Notes: generated by a model from the sequence alone, not told the origin. Shown: positions 9,870 to 19,399, counted from the first letter of the stretch. The stretch is 64,000 bases of DNA from Flavobacteriaceae bacterium GF1 (GCA_009797885.1 WNKP01000018.1:22058-86057), one strand, 5' to 3'. Program-made: numbers and translations.

Positions 9870-9874
9870 ATGTA
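9867..9874 (-). promoter_or_regulatory. -7 promoter element of the RND efflux operon
   Basis: TACATTTG on the minus strand fits TAnnTTTG and would place the transcript start close to 9861, about 35 nt before the adaptor start codon at 9824. It overlaps the right arm of the inverted repeat listed separately. Confidence 0.55.
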
Positions 9875-9985
9875 TTTGGCGAAGGCACCCGTAAGTTAAC
9901 CAAAATCATAGTGGAAATGACCAAAATGTAAGATTGTGGGTTTCCCATATCCCAATTTGAGGTTTAGCTGGAAAAAAAAGCTGGA

Positions 9986-10738
9986 CTACTTATCCGAATT
10001 TCCATAAATCGGTAGGAATAGCGTTGCCGTTTTTGGGATTGTGATATTATCGATATGACCAGAAGTACTATTGTCCTTTGCCACAAAATGCAGATGTGTC
10101 CTTTTATCGGGATGGGTCAGTTTTCCCTCACGTGCCTTATCCACCCAAAAGCCAATTATTTGAATCTCCTCATCTTGAAGTACAAATCGCTGCTTCGCCT
10201 TTTTATGTTCTTTCCTATTGTGGGGCGCATTGTCCATCTTGAAAATAATGTGGTAATCCATGGTGGGTACCTTAGTCTCTATCCTGAAAGGGTGCGCTTT
10301 TGAAACATCCAAATCGTTTTCCAAAAGCTTTTTCCGGATATAGTCCTCCAAAGCATCCAGTCCATTCAGTTCTTCGGCAATAGTACTCTTTTTCCAGTCT
10401 TTTTGATTTGCCTTCAATAGGAAAATGGCCTTGGTTTCCTTGGAATTGGAAACCCAAGGTTTCCCATCGACCACGGTTGAAACCGATACCTCATCATTAT
10501 ATACGGTAATTTCACCCTGTAACCCCTCAACGGGACCGAGGGCGTAGCAATGTTTTTCGACCGTGATGGTCTCTAGATTTACGATGCCCTCCAATTTGTT
10601 TTCATGGAGAAGGGTCTGCCTGTTACCGTAACTGACCACGTTTTCCTTCACGGAAATACTATTTTGCCCAGCGCATCCCAAGAATATTGAGATGGCGCCG
10701 AGCAGTACCTTAGGGTAGTTTAATCTTATTTTGTCCAT
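9986..10738 (-). CDS. lipoprotein with acetolactate-decarboxylase-like domain
   Basis: A 250-residue predicted lipoprotein; the start at 10738 is preferred over 10786 because it begins a lipoprotein signal with FLGC (Cys22). The body resembles acetolactate decarboxylase (AlsD/BudA): an N-terminal block ALGPVEGLQGEITVYND corresponds to the family's GTF..LDGE block, and near the C-terminus RTHLHF and SGHID place three histidines (215, 217, 228) where the zinc ligands of AlsD lie. AlsD itself is cytoplasmic, makes acetoin and is not lipidated, so a different reaction or a binding role is likely. Last gene of the operon TonB receptor, DJ-1 lipoprotein, this gene. Fold assignment is by eye and should be treated as probable. 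Confidence 0.6.
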   Translation of the reverse strand: MDKIRLNYPKVLLGAISIFLGCAGQNSISVKENVVSYGNRQTLLHENKLEGIVNLETITVEKHCYALGPVEGLQGEITVYNDEVSVSTVVDGKPWVSNSKETKAIFLLKANQKDWKKSTIAEELNGLDALEDYIRKKLLENDLDVSKAHPFRIETKVPTMDYHIIFKMDNAPHNRKEHKKAKQRFVLQDEEIQIIGFWVDKAREGKLTHPDKRTHLHFVAKDNSTSGHIDNITIPKTATLFLPIYGNSDK

Positions 10739-10795
10739 TCTATGAACGCTTATGGGTTTTGTTGAAATCATCTTTTTGCGGTCCACATCCTTTTC

Positions 10796-11641
10796 TTATT
10801 GCGTATCGTTCGTGACGGTGGTCTCCCCATTTTTGGCGGCTTCAAAAATGGGGTCCGCCATGCTCGCATACATGGTCTGCATAAATTGTAGGACTTTGGG
10901 CTTGGTCTTGGCGACACTTCCACCGCTTATTGGGGGTGCGGGATCGTATTCCATATCCAGCATTACCGCTTGGGCATAATCCACCCCGGTAAGTTCGGTG
11001 AGAATGGCCAATGACATATCCATTCCCGCAGTGACACCGGCGGAGGTCCAGTACTTGCCATCCCGGGTATACCGTTCCCCGGTGAACGAGGCCCCATTTT
11101 CTGCCAAGATTTCTTCTGCCCTAAACCAGTTTCCCGTGGCCCTCCTTCCCTCTAGGAGTCCTGTCCTGCCAAGAATCCAGCCCCCTGTGCAAACACTGGT
11201 GGTATATTGCGTAGTTTTATCAATATCGCGGATCCATCGCAGCAGTTCTTCATTATAGGCATTTTCAATGGTTTCCTTAAAACCTCCCGGAACCACAAGG
11301 ATGTCCAAACTGTCCACTTTTTCAATGGTCGTATCGGGAATAAATTCCAGCCCCATAACCGTGGTTACATTACCGGGTTGCATGGCAATAGTGACCACTT
11401 CAACACCCATAATGTTTTTAAAGACATAGCGTGGTCCCAATGCATCTAATTCATTTACACCATCGTACACCAAAATACCGATTTTTTGTATGTCGTGTTC
11501 TTTGATAACCACCGTTTCCATTAATTCCTCATGGGTCATGTTTTCCGTGGGCTCGATATTGTCTTCCACGGTTTTGACTTTCTTTTCCTGACAGGCACTT
11601 AGTGTAATAAATGCCGTAAGTAATAGTGTTGTTCTTTTCAT
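10796..11641 (-). CDS. DJ-1/PfpI family lipoprotein
   Basis: A 281-residue protein of the class I glutamine-amidotransferase-like superfamily, DJ-1/PfpI branch, resembling isonitrile hydratase and the sensory half of GATase1-AraC regulators. A lipobox (LSAC, Cys17) implies membrane anchoring outside the cytoplasm, unusual for this mostly cytoplasmic family. The nucleophile is Cys151 in TTSVCTGGWILG; the upstream Glu is in VYDGVNELDALGP. Stop and start are 4 bp from the TonB receptor gene, which argues for co-transcription and a role in handling whatever the receptor imports or senses. The reaction is unknown. Confidence 0.85.
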   Translation of the reverse strand: MKRTTLLLTAFITLSACQEKKVKTVEDNIEPTENMTHEELMETVVIKEHDIQKIGILVYDGVNELDALGPRYVFKNIMGVEVVTIAMQPGNVTTVMGLEFIPDTTIEKVDSLDILVVPGGFKETIENAYNEELLRWIRDIDKTTQYTTSVCTGGWILGRTGLLEGRRATGNWFRAEEILAENGASFTGERYTRDGKYWTSAGVTAGMDMSLAILTELTGVDYAQAVMLDMEYDPAPPISGGSVAKTKPKVLQFMQTMYASMADPIFEAAKNGETTVTNDTQ

Positions 11642-11645
11642 TTGT

Positions 11646-14042
11646 TTAAAATTTAATGGTTAAGGTTGCCCCGTAGGTTCTGGGTTCGGACATCCGGACA
11701 TTGGATGAAGAGCTCGTATCGGGTGCGCCAAAGGCAATGAAACGTTCGTCAGTGAGGTTTCTCACCCAAGCTGATAAGGTATATTTTCCATTGCTCATCG
11801 TTACCTGCGAGTTAACAAGGCTATAGGATTCAATTTCAAGATTGTTCTGGATATCGCTGAAGGAATCCCCAAGGTTTCTGAATTCCCCCCTTATGGTCAA
11901 GAAGTAATCCTTGACCAGGGGAAACCCATATTGGCCTGCCAGGAACAGGGTGTACTCCGGAGCGTTGGACAGGGTGTTTCCGGAAACGTCCGTCAAAACA
12001 GTCGTTACGGTTTCCGTTGTTGCATCAAAAACATCACGGGATAATACAAAATCCTTGTATTCCGTATCATTGATGCCCAGATTTGCCTCGAGTTGCAAGC
12101 CTTTTAATGGAATGGCAATGGTCTCCAGTTCAATGCCCGTGGAGCGGGCATCTCCAACATTGGTCCGTGCAAAGACGAAGTCGCCAAAGGAATTAATGAA
12201 CTGTAGGTCCTTCCAATCGATGTGGAAGGCCGCCAAATTCAACGTGAGTCTGTTGTTGAACCAGTTGGATTTGTAACCGACCTCATAATTATTGGAAAAC
12301 TCCGGGTCAAAGGTTTGTGAAACCCCTTCCGGTAAAAGGTTGCCATTGATGCCTCCGGCCCTGAATCCACGAGTGTAGCTGGCGTAGAGGTTTTGGTTTT
12401 CGTTGAGTTTGTATGCCAGGGCGAACTTGGGTAACAGGGCATCATAATTGCCACTTTCCTCCGTTCTGGGGTCAATAAAGGTAATGGCCCCATTCACCTC
12501 TTCAAAACGACTGAATATCAATTTACGGTTTTCATATTCATAGCGAAGACCTGCGGTGGCCGTGAACGCTTTTGCAAAAGTATAGTTGAACTCCCCAAAA
12601 ACAGCGATTCCCTCGTTTTTGCCTATCTGGCTAAAGACATCCAGGGTACTTTCGTCCACAATGCGGGCCGTGTTGGTGGAAGGTTCATAGTTGGTCTGGT
12701 TAAAGTAATAGGAACCTGCAGTATACGAAAGGGGACTGTTATTGTTTTCCGAGGAAATGCGCACTTCTTGGGAAAAAACCTCTTGTGGTTTGTTTAGCAC
12801 CCCTACCTGCCCTTCATTGTAACTGGCAAAGACCTGCCCCGCTAACTGGGGGAAGAAGTCGATATCGTCAAAACGGAGCCTGGTACGCTGATAGGCCGAA
12901 ATGGAGGAAATCGTAAAGGTATTTGCCTTATAATTGACCGCCATTGAAGCATTGAACAGGTTACGTTGGTGTTCCCCCACGCGGCCCAAAAAAATACTGT
13001 CCGGGTTATCAAGACCCAGCTGTGGATCTTGTACGGATACAAAAAAGGCGCTGGCATCGCTTTGATCTAGCTGTGCTTTTAGGTTTAGGGTAGCATCCCA
13101 CCTTGTGTTGGGAAGCCATTTTAAGAACAAGTTGCCGTACAGACTGGATTCATCGCCTACACGACGTCCGTCCTGTCCGATAATGGGGTCTGCGGTACCT
13201 TCGGTGGAATTGGTCAAAAAGCCGTCCCTGTATTGGTACTGGGTGGCCATCCCAAAGAACAAATGGTCTGCTATCAAAGGTGTTTTAAAGCCCAGCCCAT
13301 GGCGTTGCAGTCCCAGATTGCCCATGCTACTTTCAAAGAACCCCGATTGTTGGTTGGTTGGCTTTTTAGTGATGATGTTCACCACACCGCCCAAGGCATT
13401 TCTACCGTAAAGGGTGCCCTGTGGCCCGCGAAGTACCTCCACACGTTCCACATCCATAAACTGAAGGCCGCCAGCGGAGATGTCCAGACTGTTCACACCG
13501 TCAATATAGGTGGCAATTGCCGGGTTTTCACTAAAGACCTGTATACCGCGGATGCTTTGTAGCTCTTGAAAGCCAACACCCAATTTGGTATAGCTATAGT
13601 TGGGGATAATGGCCGTGATATCTTTTAAATCCCAGGAACGGGTCTCCTGTAGGCGGATAGCGTTGAGACTTGTAACCGCAATGGGTACGTCCTGTAGGCG
13701 TTGCTCCTTTTTTTGGGCGGTGACTACTACCTCATCGATTTGGGTAGTTGCCGGTTGTAGTGTGATGTCCACGGTTTGGGCTTCATTAGCAATCCCAATC
13801 TTCAAGGTTTTCGTCGCATAACCTATTTCGCTTATTTGTAGGGTATGGGTACCCTTGGGGAGTTGCAAACTGTACTGTCCCTTTTCGTTGGATGCCGTTC
13901 CCCTTGTTGAATTCAATACGGAGATGTTGGCATCAGCTATGGGTCGGTTTTCAGGATCCGTAATCGTTCCTGATATGTTTTGTGCCAGAACCAACTGTGC
14001 ACCAAGGCATGCCCAAAGGACAGCCCATATATTTTTGTTCAT
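11646..14042 (-). CDS. TonB-dependent outer-membrane receptor
   Basis: A 798-residue TonB-dependent receptor. Order of parts: signal peptide ending LVLAQ (about residue 21), carboxypeptidase-regulatory-like beta-sandwich (about 23-95), TonB-box-like stretch near DEVVVTAQK, plug domain (about 110-230; RGIQ, YIDGV and VEVLRGPQGTLYGRNALGG are its signature), then the 22-strand barrel ending in Phe (GATLTIKF). The QKKEQRLQDVPIAVT start of the plug is typical of receptors for siderophores and other small ligands rather than SusC-type glycan receptors, and no SusD partner is present. It heads the operon with the DJ-1 and AlsD-like lipoproteins. Ligand unknown. Confidence 0.95.
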   Translation of the reverse strand: MNKNIWAVLWACLGAQLVLAQNISGTITDPENRPIADANISVLNSTRGTASNEKGQYSLQLPKGTHTLQISEIGYATKTLKIGIANEAQTVDITLQPATTQIDEVVVTAQKKEQRLQDVPIAVTSLNAIRLQETRSWDLKDITAIIPNYSYTKLGVGFQELQSIRGIQVFSENPAIATYIDGVNSLDISAGGLQFMDVERVEVLRGPQGTLYGRNALGGVVNIITKKPTNQQSGFFESSMGNLGLQRHGLGFKTPLIADHLFFGMATQYQYRDGFLTNSTEGTADPIIGQDGRRVGDESSLYGNLFLKWLPNTRWDATLNLKAQLDQSDASAFFVSVQDPQLGLDNPDSIFLGRVGEHQRNLFNASMAVNYKANTFTISSISAYQRTRLRFDDIDFFPQLAGQVFASYNEGQVGVLNKPQEVFSQEVRISSENNNSPLSYTAGSYYFNQTNYEPSTNTARIVDESTLDVFSQIGKNEGIAVFGEFNYTFAKAFTATAGLRYEYENRKLIFSRFEEVNGAITFIDPRTEESGNYDALLPKFALAYKLNENQNLYASYTRGFRAGGINGNLLPEGVSQTFDPEFSNNYEVGYKSNWFNNRLTLNLAAFHIDWKDLQFINSFGDFVFARTNVGDARSTGIELETIAIPLKGLQLEANLGINDTEYKDFVLSRDVFDATTETVTTVLTDVSGNTLSNAPEYTLFLAGQYGFPLVKDYFLTIRGEFRNLGDSFSDIQNNLEIESYSLVNSQVTMSNGKYTLSAWVRNLTDERFIAFGAPDTSSSSNVRMSEPRTYGATLTIKF

Positions 14043-14139
14043 TTTTATCGTATTTACAATTTAGCCCAGAAGTATAGGCATGGGTACTATGTGGCGGAAT
14101 GGTATATACGCCACAGAATTGTTGTTCCTAAAGTTGTTA

Positions 14140-14511
14140 TTAGGCCTTTGGCGGATGAAAGATATCCCAGGTGGTCAAAAGGTAGTAGTCATGGCCATAA
14201 TGGGAAAAAACAGGTTTTTTGGCATTGGGGTCCCGGTCGTTTTGTAGACGTTCACATGCATTAAAAAACACAAACTCATATTTACCGTGAATCCATTGGG
14301 GCAGTTCTTGTTCCTGTTGCGGCTGGTTTTCCTGCAGTTGTTGCATCAAATAGCATTTGCCATTGCAGTTTAGTTTTGGCTTTTCCCTATTGATGCAGAG
14401 CACTTCCTTAATATAGGTACTGTTTGCCAGGTACGTTAACCATACGGAAAGGTTCACCGCCGGTTGTAGGTGCAGACAGGACAATAGGACAATGGCGAAC
14501 AGTCGGTGCAA
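14140..14511 (-). CDS. small exported protein with CNGKC motif
   Basis: A 123-residue protein with a signal peptide or N-terminal helix (MHRLFAIVLLSCLHLQPAVN), then a central block with LNCNGKCYLMQQL, a Gln/Glu/Pro-rich stretch, and a C-terminal block YGHDYYLLTTWDIFHPPKA. The CxxxC pair plus an upstream Cys (VLCINRE) suggests a disulphide or metal site. Proteins of this type with a CNGKCY block are familiar beside TonB receptors in flavobacteria, but I know of no assigned function. It lies 97 bp upstream of the receptor in the same direction and probably heads that operon. Confidence 0.75.
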   Translation of the reverse strand: MHRLFAIVLLSCLHLQPAVNLSVWLTYLANSTYIKEVLCINREKPKLNCNGKCYLMQQLQENQPQQEQELPQWIHGKYEFVFFNACERLQNDRDPNAKKPVFSHYGHDYYLLTTWDIFHPPKA

Positions 14512-14761
14512 GTTTTGCTTTTTACAAAGATAGCCATTGATGGTTTCCTGTAATAACCATAGAAGCCATATCTAAGCTTTGTTTAGGACCATTGTGTATT
14601 TTTAAGATTACAGTCATTAAGAAAGAGGACATCCTGGGGCAAGGATGATATGAACTGCCATCCAATTTTGGCCCTTAGGGAAGACATGGCAATAAAACTA
14701 TATTGTTGTTTTCCGTTGGAGGACACCCTCTTCTTCACCAATTCCTGAATGCCCGTTTATT

Positions 14762-15721
14762 TCAGGGTTCCCTAAAACTTGTTACAACCGGGGCGTGATC
14801 CGACTCAGGAAACTTATCGTCCGTTCTAAAAGCTCCAGATTCATCGGGCAGGGCTTCGTTGTGGATTTCCGTTCCCTTGAAGTACTGGATCATATTCCTT
14901 GATGCCAACACATGATCTAACATTTCTCCTTTTCCCAAATGCAACAAAGAAAACCGTGAGGGCTCCGGGATGTTATTTTCACAGGGAATCATAACTCTTG
15001 GAGCGTGTTCGGGATTTCCTGTTTCTTCCACCGGACCAATGATGGCCCTTAAGGGAACCTCATCGGATTCTGCATTAAAATCGCCACAGATAACAACGTT
15101 GGCATTATTCCCAACTTCATCAAATATCTTATCAATGGCAATTCTTGCCTGAAGGGCTTGACCTACTCTCTTCATGGAGGAAATAAAGCTTCCTTCTGCC
15201 CAGGCGGAGACGGATTTCCAGGCAAAACCACTTTTTTGACCTTTTATCACCGTGGCTATTTTGGATTTCATGTGAAGGTTTATCAAATGTATATCCTGAC
15301 CATTCCAGTCGATAACAGTATAAAGCAAAGGTCTTTCCCAACCTATGGGATCCGGACTTTCATCCGGCGGTATGCGTGTCACTTGTTGGTAAATAGGTTG
15401 GGGGCCAGTTGAGTCCCTAATCAGCTCCACGCTCTTAATCGGAAATTCTGAAAGGGTAACCAGGTTTCTTACATCATATAATTCATTGGAGAGGGTAAGG
15501 GTCGTCCGCCGTTCGTAGGTTTCATAGCGCGTTCCACTTATCAGTTGATCTAAGGCTTCCAAAGAGCGATTTCCGGCATCGCCTTGAGCGTGTACTTCCT
15601 GGAAGCAAATAATGTTTGCATCAATTCTTTGAAGTTGAGGTCTCATTATGGCTATTCTATCTGCCAATGAAGGATTTGAACTATTGTCAAAGTTTTCGAG
15701 GTTAAAGGTTGCTATTCTCAT
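14762..15721 (-). CDS. endonuclease/exonuclease/phosphatase-fold protein
   Basis: A 319-residue member of the EEP (DNase I-like) metal-dependent phosphodiesterase superfamily. The catalytic positions can be followed in order: Asn in ATFNLENFDN, Glu in IICFQEVHAQGD, the His block HLINLHMKSK, GDFNAESDE (Asp and Asn), and the final SDHAPVV (Asp-His). No signal peptide, so it should act in the cytoplasm. The substrate may be nucleic acid, a sugar or lipid phosphate, or a nucleotide; the sequence does not say. It stands alone on the minus strand with about 250 bp on the left and 316 bp on the right. Confidence 0.88.
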   Translation of the reverse strand: MRIATFNLENFDNSSNPSLADRIAIMRPQLQRIDANIICFQEVHAQGDAGNRSLEALDQLISGTRYETYERRTTLTLSNELYDVRNLVTLSEFPIKSVELIRDSTGPQPIYQQVTRIPPDESPDPIGWERPLLYTVIDWNGQDIHLINLHMKSKIATVIKGQKSGFAWKSVSAWAEGSFISSMKRVGQALQARIAIDKIFDEVGNNANVVICGDFNAESDEVPLRAIIGPVEETGNPEHAPRVMIPCENNIPEPSRFSLLHLGKGEMLDHVLASRNMIQYFKGTEIHNEALPDESGAFRTDDKFPESDHAPVVTSFREP

Positions 15722-16037
15722 ATCGTGGGTTTTTTAAATACAATGATGTTCATAAATGGAACTTAAAACATAGAAACTCCATTCAATTAATATTCAACAT
15801 GTAAAAACTGGGGGAGATAATCCTTAAGAAAGGTTCACTACAAGATAAGAACAGCGCTTTAATTATGACTACAGAAAAACCATGGAAAATCTAAGGATTT
15901 TAGGCAGTTTTACATTTTAAAATAAAAGGGAAGGGTAAATTCTACTTTGATTAAAGGTGGACACCGAAGTTTACACCTCCAGCTACTTTTTTTAAAAAAG
16001 GCGCTCCGTGCATTGGTATGTGGATTTTAATACGTTT
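15722..16037. other. intergenic stretch without recognisable feature
   Basis: This 316-bp AT-rich gap between the EEP gene and the LytTR regulator holds no plausible gene on either strand. I see no clear terminator or palindrome; the promoter of the EEP gene presumably lies near its left end. Confidence 0.5.
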
Positions 16038-16757
16038 CTATCTTTTCCACAGCTTTCCCTCAATGACTTTTTCCAATACGTTGTCGCGATAGTTCTTGCT
16101 AATGGGTATGGTTGTTTCCCTTATTCTTAGTTTGTGGTTCTCGAGTGCCTCAACTCGCGCAATGGCAACGATGAATGATTTATGTACCCTGATAAAACCT
16201 TTCGAATCAAGGTTTTCCTCCAACCCTTTCAAGGTCAATAAAGCGGTATACTGTCCCTGGATGGTATGGATCACAACATAGTTTTGCAGTCCCTGGATAT
16301 AGAGGATGTCATTAAAATATATCTTTTCATACTTCCCTTCGCTCTTTATAAAAAAATGACCTTCCTTTTTTTGCAATCCGTGGATAACGGCATTTTTTCC
16401 ACGACTTAAATGTGTTTTCGCCTTTTGAACGGACTGTACGAACCTCTTAAAGGTAATGGGCTTTAGCAGGTAATCCAATACATTTAGGTCAAAGCCCTCT
16501 ACCGCATAGTTGGGATATGCTGTGGTTATAATAACCGAGGGTAGGTTCTTGCTTACTTTGATGAAATCCAACCCGTTCATTTTTGGCATTTGAATATCCA
16601 AAAAAATAAGGTCCACGTCTTCCTTTTCCAAGATGGCCATTAACTCGATAGGATTTTCACAGGAGCCAATGAGCCGTAAGGAGTCAATTTCACGCACATA
16701 GTTTGTCATACCCTCCAAGGCCAAAGGCTCGTCATCCACGATTACAACATTTATCAT
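16038..16757 (-). CDS. LytTR-type response regulator
   Basis: A 239-residue response regulator. The receiver domain (1-120) has the acidic pair VDDEP, the phospho-acceptor Asp in LIFLDIQMPKMNGLDF, the Thr in ITTAYPNY and the Lys in YLLKPI. The C-terminal LytTR DNA-binding domain (about 135-239) includes GLQNYVVIHT and FIRVHKSFIV. Its start overlaps the stop of the kinase gene by 4 bp (ATGA), so the two are translationally coupled. Targets are not evident; the nearest divergent gene is the DUF2306 protein. Confidence 0.95.
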   Translation of the reverse strand: MINVVIVDDEPLALEGMTNYVREIDSLRLIGSCENPIELMAILEKEDVDLIFLDIQMPKMNGLDFIKVSKNLPSVIITTAYPNYAVEGFDLNVLDYLLKPITFKRFVQSVQKAKTHLSRGKNAVIHGLQKKEGHFFIKSEGKYEKIYFNDILYIQGLQNYVVIHTIQGQYTALLTLKGLEENLDSKGFIRVHKSFIVAIARVEALENHKLRIRETTIPISKNYRDNVLEKVIEGKLWKR

Positions 16758-17953
16758 ATGACTTCTTTTTTGAATGTATTTTGCAATTTGTTTTGAACCA
16801 AATCCTTGTCATCGACCCTAAGTGTCAGTTGTAGTTTTACACTAAAAATCTCGGCCAAGTCTTCAATTTCCAGGGAATGGTTCCCAGGATAGATCAACTG
16901 TAACCTTCTTCTTACATTTTCAAGTCCTATTCCTCCGGGTTCAACGGTTTCCTTGGATAACTTACCCACTTTGGACCTACTGTTCGATAGCTCGAATATC
17001 AGAACATTTTCTCCCTTGAACCCCAGTTTTAGGGCTATCCAGTTTTTTCCCGTTTTATGGGTGGATACATGCTTGAAAGCATTTTCTATAAACGTCATTA
17101 GAACAAAGGGAGCTATCAGCAGGGATTCTTTTCCTGGATGATCGAAATGAGTCGTCAATACAAAGTTGCTGTTTTTACGAAGTTTTTCAAGTGCAATAAA
17201 ATTTTCAAGATATTGCAGTTCCTTGGCAAGGGGAATCAAGTTCTCATTACTCTCATACAATAGATAGCGTAGTAAACCAGAGAACTTTGCCAGGGAATCT
17301 GAAGCCTGGTCAGGCTCTTTTTTGATCATAAAGAATATTGAATTGATCGTATTGAACAAAAAATGTGGATTGAACTGATGTTTCAAGAATCTAAGTTCGG
17401 TCTCCAGTTTTTCCTTTTCAAGTATCAATTGACGCTTCTGACTCTGCAGATGGGTCTTCGTAAGTTTTATGCTCAATCCCAAAACAATGGCACCCATGGC
17501 CGAGGGTAGCGCCCTAGTGGTGAAAAAGTTTACCAAGCTTTGGCCGTTATGGAAATAACTATAATAGTCAATGGGCTTCCCAATAATTTTGGAGCTTACA
17601 AAATAGCTCAGCACTAAAACGAGGCTAACCAGCAAAATCCAAGCAATTACAGAAACTACAAATTTGAAGACCTTGCCCTTATCCAACAACCTGGGGATTA
17701 AAACATAGAGCGAAAAGTATACGGCCAAGGTGTGTATGACCACAATAAATAGATACTGTAGGCCCTTGGGTGAAAGAAACAGCGTGTCGAATGCAGTGCC
17801 AAAGCTATTGTAAACGGCAACGGCCCAGAGAAAGAACAGCAATCCCCAAAACGGAAAATGATGGAGTTTGTATTTGAAAAACCATAAACGACTTATATCC
17901 CCCGTTTTAGAAAGCATGGGACCATTATATAACATTCCATCGAAAAACAACAA
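16754..17953 (-). CDS. LytS-type sensor histidine kinase
   Basis: A membrane sensor kinase of up to 399 residues; a start at 17917 (MLSKTGDIS...) is equally plausible. About four to five membrane helices fill the first ~165 residues, followed by a coiled coil and the His_kinase domain of the LytS/YehU class with phospho-acceptor in FLKHQFNPHFLFNTINSIFF. The N box (VLMTFIENAFKHV) and a glycine-rich GGIGLENVRRRLQLIYP complete the ATPase part. No periplasmic sensor domain is visible, so it probably senses within the membrane. Partner of the LytTR regulator directly downstream. Confidence 0.93.
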   Translation of the reverse strand: MLFFDGMLYNGPMLSKTGDISRLWFFKYKLHHFPFWGLLFFLWAVAVYNSFGTAFDTLFLSPKGLQYLFIVVIHTLAVYFSLYVLIPRLLDKGKVFKFVVSVIAWILLVSLVLVLSYFVSSKIIGKPIDYYSYFHNGQSLVNFFTTRALPSAMGAIVLGLSIKLTKTHLQSQKRQLILEKEKLETELRFLKHQFNPHFLFNTINSIFFMIKKEPDQASDSLAKFSGLLRYLLYESNENLIPLAKELQYLENFIALEKLRKNSNFVLTTHFDHPGKESLLIAPFVLMTFIENAFKHVSTHKTGKNWIALKLGFKGENVLIFELSNSRSKVGKLSKETVEPGGIGLENVRRRLQLIYPGNHSLEIEDLAEIFSVKLQLTLRVDDKDLVQNKLQNTFKKEVI

Positions 17954-18146
17954 TGCTTTTTACAAAATCATGGAATAAGATGATAAGTACACCGTTTCCA
18001 TACATGAAAGCCCGTTTTGTTCCATTTTTATTCCGGATAGGTCCAAAGTCCTCAGGAGCCCTCCTTTCATAAAAGAATCGGCAAGGATGGTCAAAATGTT
18101 TTTTTCAACAGATGCCTTCATGTTTTTTTTGATGGAAAATCATCAT

Positions 18147-18968
18147 ATGAAGGTAATTGCAGGGTTTAAGGGAAATACACTATCAGCGAATAAACTGTTG
18201 GTTTTGGTCAGCGGTACCTTGTTCTATGTTTTGGCCGTTGGACAGTTCATTTTTGCCTATTATACCCTTGTGTTCTATGGCAGATCCTCCATTGAGGGCC
18301 ACTTTGAAAAATGGAACAAGGTAATGCCGACCGGGTTGATAGATGGGGATATTGTTGGAAATCTTATGTTGGCCATACATCTTTTCCTGGCCGTTGTAAT
18401 TACCGTTGGAGGACCCGTACAGTTGATGCCCTGGGTCCGAAACAATTTCCGCACCTTTCATAGGGGATTGGGGCGTATATACATTATTACCGCCTTTATG
18501 GCAAGCATATCAGGACTGTACATGATAGCGACCAGGGACACCTTGGGCGGCATTCCCTTGAAACTGGCAAATACCCTTGATGCCATATTGATCATGTCAT
18601 TCGCGGTTTTGGCATTGAGAACGGCAAGGCAGCGAAAATTTGCATTACATCGCAAGTGGACCTTGCGACTGTTCGTTGTGGTAAGCGGGGTATGGTTTAT
18701 TAGGGTTTGGTACGGTTTCTGCCGTCTGGTCTCTGAAGGGAAAATTCCGGGAAGCGCCCCCAACCTTGAGGGCATTACCAACATTTTAATTGGATTTGGA
18801 AGTTACTTGTTACCTTTGTTCTTACTGGAACTTTTTTTTATGGCCCAAAAGCGACGGGATAATGGATTCAGTCTTTTGGTCTTCGGCCTTTTACTGGTAT
18901 TCATGGTTATCATGGCCATGGGTATTTTCAGTTTTTCCAAAGTGTGGTTTTATCGGTTAACAATTTGA
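18147..18968 (+). CDS. DUF2306 membrane protein
   Basis: A polytopic membrane protein of about 273 residues, start taken at 18147 (MKVIAGFKGN) since the 20 residues upstream from 18087 look like untranslated leader. About seven to eight hydrophobic segments are visible. The block NNFRTFHRGLGRIYIITAFMASISGLYM and the later ALHRKWTLRLF carry His residues arranged as in DUF2306 proteins, a family that resembles membrane cytochromes in layout but has no settled function. It is the first plus-strand gene here, followed directly by the DUF1801 gene. Confidence 0.8.
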   Translation: MKVIAGFKGNTLSANKLLVLVSGTLFYVLAVGQFIFAYYTLVFYGRSSIEGHFEKWNKVMPTGLIDGDIVGNLMLAIHLFLAVVITVGGPVQLMPWVRNNFRTFHRGLGRIYIITAFMASISGLYMIATRDTLGGIPLKLANTLDAILIMSFAVLALRTARQRKFALHRKWTLRLFVVVSGVWFIRVWYGFCRLVSEGKIPGSAPNLEGITNILIGFGSYLLPLFLLELFFMAQKRRDNGFSLLVFGLLLVFMVIMAMGIFSFSKVWFYRLTI

Positions 18969-18979
18969 AATCTGGGAAA

Positions 18980-19399
18980 ATGATACTAAAGACCAATGCC
19001 AAAGTACAGGAAGTATTCAACAATTATCCAGAGCGCGTTCGGGGAAAGATGGAAAATCTTCGAATGTTGATATTGGATACCGCTAGGAATACCAAGGGAA
19101 TTATGGAATTGGAGGAAACCTTAAGATGGGGTGAACCCAGCTATGTGGCTAAAAATGGGAGTACCCTCCGGATAGATTGGAAGTCGCGGAGCCCCGATCA
19201 ATATGCAATGTACTTTCAATGTACCAGTAGGTTGATCGATACATTTCGCTTGGTTTTCGGTAATACGTTTCAATATGAAGGAAAAAGGGCCATTGTCTTT
19301 CGATTGGACCAGAAAATACCTGTGGAGGAGTTAAAAGGGTGTATAAGGGCAGCATTGAAATATCATGAAGTAAAGCACTTGATGACATTGGGCATTTGA
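18980..19399 (+). CDS. DUF1801 (YdhG-like) protein
   Basis: A 139-residue cytoplasmic protein starting at the ATG at 18980, 11 bp after the DUF2306 stop, so the two are probably co-transcribed. The core (ELEETLRWGEPSYV... TLRIDWKSRSPDQYAMYFQC... KRAIVFRLDQKIP) fits the DUF1801/YdhG fold, a small alpha/beta protein related to frataxin-like folds with no known enzymatic role. A second DUF1801-like protein lies at 52891-53262. Function unknown. Confidence 0.75.
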   Translation: MILKTNAKVQEVFNNYPERVRGKMENLRMLILDTARNTKGIMELEETLRWGEPSYVAKNGSTLRIDWKSRSPDQYAMYFQCTSRLIDTFRLVFGNTFQYEGKRAIVFRLDQKIPVEELKGCIRAALKYHEVKHLMTLGI

